From: Veillonella caviae
Lineage (GTDB): Bacteria > Bacillota > Negativicutes > Veillonellales > Veillonellaceae
NCBI RefSeq assembly: GCF_003992125.1
Contig: NZ_RQUY01000001.1
Location: 137,327 to 201,326, forward strand
Length of the DNA stretch: 64,000 nucleotides
Direction: 5' to 3'
Part shown: positions 60,121 to 64,000 of the stretch, in pieces
How positions within the stretch are numbered: the stretch's first letter is position 1
How the letters are laid out: the number at the start of each line of letters is the position of its first letter
Made by a program: the position numbers and the translations under genes
Notes under the pieces: generated by a model
The model's database searches: none
The model's input: the letters and a program-made list of their open reading frames with translations, nothing else
Told to the model about the DNA's origin: nothing

Positions 60121-60203
60121 AAACCCACTCCTATGAGAAGTTACATGATGATGTGTGATTAGTTATCATCAACATACATATAACTTCCCAATAGAGTGGG
60201 TTT
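60121..60203 (+). terminator. long bidirectional hairpin between mtaD and the methyltransferase
   Basis: A 10-bp outer stem (60121-60130 with 60194-60203, continued by CTAT/ATAG) encloses GAAGTTA/TAACTTC and TGATGA/TCATCA, giving an 83-nt imperfect hairpin with T residues after it. It lies between convergent genes. Confidence 0.7.
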
Positions 60204-60221
60204 ATTTCATAATGGTATATA

Positions 60222-60968
60222 TTATTTAACAGCCTTAACCAAAAACATAGGTACAGGAATGTAAAATTCATCTTCCTCAGCATAAATACGAGAGCCTACG
60301 GTGCTATCGATAGTGACAGTAGCGCCCATATTTTCTAATAGTACTTTGTCCCATGTAGGGCGATCGGTGCTACTAATGGAAAGCATATGGTAGATAGTAT
60401 GGCATTTATCTAATAAATCAGGTTTAATATGTTCGTGTGCATGATGCACAGATTGTGGTAGATGATGGTGATTTTTAGCGTGTTCTGCATCATAATTTAA
60501 GAGTATGCCACCAGGTTTAAGCACGCGAAGCCATTCCTTATAAGCTTCATCAGGATGAGGTAAATTCCACGTTACATTTCTAGCCACAACCACATCGAAG
60601 TAGTTTGTGTCAAAATCCAACTTCTCTGCATCCATAACTATGAATTCAACGTTGCTATTAACGGAGTAAGCCAATAATTTTGACTCCTCAATCATGTTCG
60701 GTGTAATGTCGATGCCTGTCACAGTATGACCTAACTGTGATAAAATAATACTAAAAAAGCCAGCGCCACAACCGATATCTAAAATACGCAAGCTTTCATT
60801 TTGACCTATGTGCTGCAACAATTCATCACGCCACAATATGAGCTTAGGGCTCTGTAATTCTTTTTCTCGAAGACGTCGAAAATCCTCAGCCCGTTCTGTC
60901 CAATATGATGTAATAAATGTTTTGTCATCCTCCTTAGGATGAATGATATGATTAAATAAATCGTTCAT
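60222..60968 (-). CDS. class I SAM-dependent methyltransferase
   Basis: A 248-residue methyltransferase of the UbiE/COQ5-like fold. SAM-binding motif I is ILDIGCGAGFFSIIL at about residues 60-73, motif II includes GIDITPNMI and motif IV FDVVVARNVTWNLPHP. The substrate cannot be read from the sequence; such proteins are often annotated with ubiquinone or other small molecules. The start on minus follows GAGGAGA. It sits alone between the SAM salvage set and the DUF1848 gene. Confidence 0.82.
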   Translation of the reverse strand: MNDLFNHIIHPKEDDKTFITSYWTERAEDFRRLREKELQSPKLILWRDELLQHIGQNESLRILDIGCGAGFFSIILSQLGHTVTGIDITPNMIEESKLLAYSVNSNVEFIVMDAEKLDFDTNYFDVVVARNVTWNLPHPDEAYKEWLRVLKPGGILLNYDAEHAKNHHHLPQSVHHAHEHIKPDLLDKCHTIYHMLSISSTDRPTWDKVLLENMGATVTIDSTVGSRIYAEEDEFYIPVPMFLVKAVK

Positions 60969-61038
60969 ACTATCTCCTCATAATGCATAATATGTTAATA
61001 GTAACATAATTACTAATGTAATACCATAGAGGATAACA

Positions 61039-61068
61039 TTGTGAACATACAGATTTTTTCGTTATAAT
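61039..61068 (+). promoter_or_regulatory. probable promoter of the DUF1848 gene
   Basis: TTGTGA (61039-61044) and a perfect TATAAT (61063-61068) are 18 bp apart, 115 bp before the DUF1848 start. The resulting 108-nt leader shows no structure that I recognise. Confidence 0.55.
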
Positions 61069-61182
61069 TGTAATAGAAAATAACAGATAACTTTTGTAAA
61101 TATACGATTATGTAATACTGGTTCAAGTATGAAATTTTTACACTTAGCCATTATTATTTAAGATAGTCAGTAAGGAGATATT

Positions 61183-62112
61183 TTGATTTTACAAACAGGG
61201 CAACGAACCGATATACCAGCCTTTTATGGACAGTGGCTTATCAATCGTATAGAGGCAGGATTTGTGGATGTTCGCAATCCTTATAATCCAACGATAGTAT
61301 CTCGGTATCCTATTAATCCTAAGGTAGTAGATGGCATCGCATTTTGCACTAAAAATCCAATACCATTTATTCCTTTGTTACCTCGATTATCCAAGTATCG
61401 TCAATATTGGCATATAACTATTACGCCGTATGACCGTGATATCGAACCCTATGTGCCTCCTTATGATGATGTTATAGTCGCTTTTAAGCACATCAGTGAT
61501 GCTCTCAATCCGCAGTCTATTGTGTGGCGTTATGATCCAATCATTATAAATCACAAATATCTTATAGATGCTCATTATGAAAGTTTCCACTCTATGGCAC
61601 AGTCCTTAGCAGGATATACGGATACTGTTATCGTCAGCTTCTTAGATATTTTTGATAAAGTATTAGCCAATTTTCCCACAGCACAACGGCCACCAAAGGA
61701 TGTACAAAAAATAGTAATCCGAGAACTAGTAAAAATAGCAAAATCTTTTGGTATGATATTAAAAACATGTGGAGAAGGAGATATATTTAAAAATGTAGGC
61801 GCCTATACGGATGGATGCCTCACCGTGGACTGTTACGAACAAGCATGGAATGTAAAGTTAAACGTACCCAAACGCAATCCCGCTCGTCCAGAATGCGCCT
61901 GTTATTTACATAATGACATTGGAGCTTATGATACATGTAGTCATTTTTGTCGATACTGTTATGCCAACACAAACCAAGATGCAGTACGACGAAATCGCGC
62001 ATTACATGATCCAAATTCCACAATGCTTATTGGGCATGTAGGGCCACATGATACGATTAAAGTTCAAAATACCTCTTCATGGGTAGTTCCCTATCAAGAA
62101 ATATTGTTCTAA
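61183..62112 (+). CDS. DUF1848 protein with C-terminal radical-SAM-like Cys cluster
   Basis: A 309-residue protein of the uncharacterised DUF1848 family. The N-terminal two thirds look like a TIM-barrel region (DIPAFYGQWLINRI, GIAFCTKNPIPF, WHITITPYDRDIEP, SIVWRYDPI). Near the C-terminus a Cys-x-Cys (ECACYLHNDIG) is followed by Cys252-x3-Cys256-x2-Cys259 (CSHFCRYC), the cysteine spacing of radical SAM enzymes but at the wrong end of the protein. It probably binds an iron-sulfur cluster; the reaction is unknown. It uses a TTG start at 61183 behind TAAGGAGA. Confidence 0.85.
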   Translation: MILQTGQRTDIPAFYGQWLINRIEAGFVDVRNPYNPTIVSRYPINPKVVDGIAFCTKNPIPFIPLLPRLSKYRQYWHITITPYDRDIEPYVPPYDDVIVAFKHISDALNPQSIVWRYDPIIINHKYLIDAHYESFHSMAQSLAGYTDTVIVSFLDIFDKVLANFPTAQRPPKDVQKIVIRELVKIAKSFGMILKTCGEGDIFKNVGAYTDGCLTVDCYEQAWNVKLNVPKRNPARPECACYLHNDIGAYDTCSHFCRYCYANTNQDAVRRNRALHDPNSTMLIGHVGPHDTIKVQNTSSWVVPYQEILF

Positions 62113-62185
62113 AAATTTTTACATACATTTTGCCTATAGGGGGTTGTTTTTTTACAAATTTTGGAATGTATAAGTACGAGAGGAT

Positions 62186-62260
62186 ATTTGTGGCCACAAA
62201 TAATTTCAAACTATTAAATCGATATAACTAGATTCACATAATTAGTTATATGAAATTATT
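62186..62260 (+). promoter_or_regulatory. 16-bp palindrome and nested inverted repeats before the HAD gene
   Basis: ATTTGTGGCCACAAAT (62186-62201) is a perfect 16-bp palindrome. Right after it, 62199-62207 pairs with 62252-62260 and 62222-62230 pairs with 62243-62251, making a nested hairpin with a 14-nt bulge. The element ends 30 bp before the HAD gene and could be an operator or RNA structure; no other signal is seen in the 178-bp gap. Confidence 0.4.
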
Positions 62261-62290
62261 AAAATTCTATTCGTAAAACGGAGGTGACCA

Positions 62291-63262
62291 ATGATTACCT
62301 ATAAAAATAATACGACTACGCCCGCTTTGAGCCTTCTCTATAATAAAGAGCATACCAATCATCTTAGTGCATCTGCTAGCACTACAGTGCCTAAAAAAAG
62401 CTCTATGCCTGTATTGGCTATGTGCTACGATTTCGATAAAACACTAACACCAGATGACATGCAAGCACAAGGATTTATCCAATCTGTAGGATATAACGAA
62501 GATGAAATTAAACAATTTTGGCAAGAATCCAATCAACTAGCGAAAGACCACGATATGGACAACAATTTAGCGTATATGTACAAAATGATACAAGAGGCAG
62601 TAGGTCGTTTTTACGTAACAAAAGACAAACTCATGGAATATGGTAATCAAGTTTCCTTATACAATGGCGTTCGTACTTGGTTCGAACGGATTCGCCAATA
62701 TGGTTTAAATCATGGTGTACAAATTGAACACTATATTATCTCCTCAGGCCTCAAGGAAATGATAGAGGGTACAGACATGGCGAAAGAAGGAGCTTTTACA
62801 AAAATCTATGCCAGTGCATTCATGTTTGATGACAAAGGCGTTGCGGTATGGCCAGCCCAAGCCATTAATTACACCAATAAAACGCAGTTCCTATTCCGCA
62901 TTCAAAAAGGCATCCTAGATATTAACGATTTCGGCGTAAATGACTATATTAAACCTGAGGACCAACGCGTACCGTTCCGCAATATGATTTACATCGGCGA
63001 TAGCGATACAGATATTCCGTGCATGAGCCTTGTCAATGCTAACGATGGCCATTCTATCGGCGTATACGATCCAGAACTAAATAATAAGGAAAAAGTATAC
63101 AAAATGATGCAGCACCATCGCATTCGCTACTACGCACCGGCCGATTACACCGATGGTTCTGAACTCGATACATTGGTGAAACGCATCATAGATAAGACAG
63201 CAGCCTATGAAATTCTGGAACGAACCTATGTGGCAGATAAACACGAAGCGGAGAGGCGGTAA
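62291..63262 (+). CDS. HAD-superfamily hydrolase
   Basis: A 323-residue predicted phosphatase. HAD motif I is CYDFDKTLTPDDM with the nucleophile Asp47 and acid Asp49; motif II is probably YIISSGLKEM and the metal-binding motif IV is YIGDSDTDIPCM. The first 38 residues, Ser/Thr-rich, are an extension before the fold; the strong site GGAGGTG before ATG 62291 supports this start over the in-frame ATG at residue 39. The substrate is unknown. Confidence 0.85.
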   Translation: MITYKNNTTTPALSLLYNKEHTNHLSASASTTVPKKSSMPVLAMCYDFDKTLTPDDMQAQGFIQSVGYNEDEIKQFWQESNQLAKDHDMDNNLAYMYKMIQEAVGRFYVTKDKLMEYGNQVSLYNGVRTWFERIRQYGLNHGVQIEHYIISSGLKEMIEGTDMAKEGAFTKIYASAFMFDDKGVAVWPAQAINYTNKTQFLFRIQKGILDINDFGVNDYIKPEDQRVPFRNMIYIGDSDTDIPCMSLVNANDGHSIGVYDPELNNKEKVYKMMQHHRIRYYAPADYTDGSELDTLVKRIIDKTAAYEILERTYVADKHEAERR

Positions 63263-63294
63263 ATGAAATTGTAGCTTGAGAAAAGAAATATTTA

Positions 63295-63327
63295 TTACTT
63301 CCGATAACGATAAATTATCGGAAGTAA
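63295..63327 (+). terminator. first of two hairpins after the HAD gene
   Basis: A perfect 13-bp stem (63295-63307 with 63315-63327) lies 33 bp after the HAD stop. It has no U-tract on either strand and probably acts with the next hairpin. Confidence 0.6.
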
Positions 63328-63336
63328 TTATCTAAA

Positions 63337-63365
63337 AAAGATTGGGCACATTAGGCCCAATCTTT
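63337..63365 (+). terminator. bidirectional terminator between HAD and PAP2 genes
   Basis: A perfect 11-bp stem (63337-63347 with 63355-63365) with A6 before and T-rich sequence after separates two convergent genes. Confidence 0.8.
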
Positions 63366-63372
63366 CTTTACG

Positions 63373-63990
63373 TTATTTATCTTTACGTTTAAAGGTGTAT
63401 GGCTCATATTCTATTTCACATTTGCGATTAATCCACCAGGTCCAACAATATACTGCTATTTTCCATGCTACATAACCAACGATTAACCCCAATACCATAC
63501 CTGTAATAACATCAGATGGATAATGTACAAATAGATACACTCTAGAGAATGCCACTACAACAGATCCCATCAATGCTATAATACCCCAAAATCGTTTATT
63601 TGGGTTTATTTGGCTTAGCCCTAAGTATAATGCCATAGCCGATGCAAATGAACCAAAACTATGGCCTGACGGAAATGAATAGCTAGTTGCTGCTGGTGGT
63701 GTCGCTACTAATGGCACATTTGGAAAATCTACAAATGGTCTCAATCTCGCTACATGTGGTTTTAAACCTTGATCGCCAATGATAAATACCAATACTAAGG
63801 AGATAAACATACCTAAACCTACAACTCGATATTTCTTTTGTAGCATTAATAGTATGGAAATAATAATCCATAATGCACCAGAACTAGTGATAGTGGATAT
63901 AAATGACATAAACGGTGTTAATATTGAGCTAATACAATGTTCTTGTACCCAAAATATTAAATTGTAATCTAATTGCAATATAGTCTCCAT
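63373..63990 (-). CDS. PAP2-family membrane phosphatase
   Basis: A 205-residue membrane protein with about five hydrophobic segments and the full PAP2 phosphatase signature: KPHVARLRPF (K-x6-RP), YSFPSGHSF (PSGH) and SRVYLFVHYPSDVITG (SR-x5-H-x3-D). Relatives hydrolyse undecaprenyl pyrophosphate or phosphatidic acid; which is used here is not decided by sequence. The start on minus follows TGAGGTC at the window edge, so any promoter lies outside. Confidence 0.9.
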   Translation of the reverse strand: METILQLDYNLIFWVQEHCISSILTPFMSFISTITSSGALWIIISILLMLQKKYRVVGLGMFISLVLVFIIGDQGLKPHVARLRPFVDFPNVPLVATPPAATSYSFPSGHSFGSFASAMALYLGLSQINPNKRFWGIIALMGSVVVAFSRVYLFVHYPSDVITGMVLGLIVGYVAWKIAVYCWTWWINRKCEIEYEPYTFKRKDK

Positions 63991-64000
63991 AACGACCTCA

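Overview
The window is an uninterrupted stretch of chromosomal housekeeping DNA from a low-GC bacterium of the Firmicutes. I infer class Negativicutes, most likely Veillonella. The reasons are AT-rich third codon positions, strong AGGAGG-type ribosome binding sites, a PolC-type replicase, GatCAB, T-box and FMN-riboswitch control, competence genes, and a PolC without a proofreading domain. The genus is an inference from memory of such gene sets; no rRNA gene is present to settle it. I found no tRNA, rRNA, insertion sequence, prophage or CRISPR array.

Layout. 1-7.6 kb: pcrA (start cut by the window edge), ligA, gatC-gatA-gatB. 7.8-13.4 kb: a small membrane protein, two radical SAM proteins, then phoH-ybeY-era. 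13.5-15.5 kb: a CNNM/CBS membrane protein and recO. 15.5-18.5 kb: a guanine-class riboswitch, a possible 38-residue ORF, a purine permease and guanine deaminase. 18.7-21.5 kb: a DUF3100 membrane protein, a coupled small membrane protein and an M20 amidohydrolase. 21.6-24.9 kb: a glycine T-box and glyQS. 25-28 kb: a MarR regulator, rplS with a structured leader, rbgA, rnhB. 28.2-35 kb: yraN, comM, dprA, topA, trmFO. 35-37.9 kb: lgt (minus strand) divergent from a secreted GH18 protein. 37.9-42.4 kb: leuS, a dCMP deaminase, an M29 aminopeptidase (minus). 42.5-50.3 kb: comEA, comEC, holA, polC. 50.3-54.3 kb: FMN riboswitch and ribD-ribE-ribBA-ribH. 54.3-60 kb: hslO, then a SAM by-product salvage set (mtnP, mtnA, ahcY, mtaD). 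60.2-64 kb: a methyltransferase, a DUF1848 protein, a HAD hydrolase, a PAP2 phosphatase.

How the genes fit together. DNA replication and repair (pcrA, ligA, recO, rnhB, topA, holA, polC), translation (gatCAB, glyQS, leuS, rplS, rbgA, era, ybeY, trmFO) and DNA uptake (comM, dprA, comEA, comEC) dominate. Purine scavenging, SAM by-product recycling and riboflavin synthesis form three metabolic blocks. Two of these blocks or operons start with a metabolite riboswitch and one tRNA-charging operon starts with a T-box.

Most worth a second look: (1) the guanine-class riboswitch shares its P1 3' strand with the terminator, so it should switch ON with ligand, ahead of a permease and guanine deaminase; (2) comEC carries an in-frame TGA inside its N-terminal membrane region and its C-terminal domain lacks the usual metallo-hydrolase motif; (3) PolC has an uninterrupted PHP domain and no exonuclease; (4) the DUF3100/small membrane protein/M20 amidohydrolase cluster looks like an uncharacterised uptake-and-hydrolysis unit; (5) a DUF1848 protein with a C-terminal radical-SAM-like cysteine cluster; (6) a SAH hydrolase paired with an MTA/SAH deaminase, suggesting an inosyl route.
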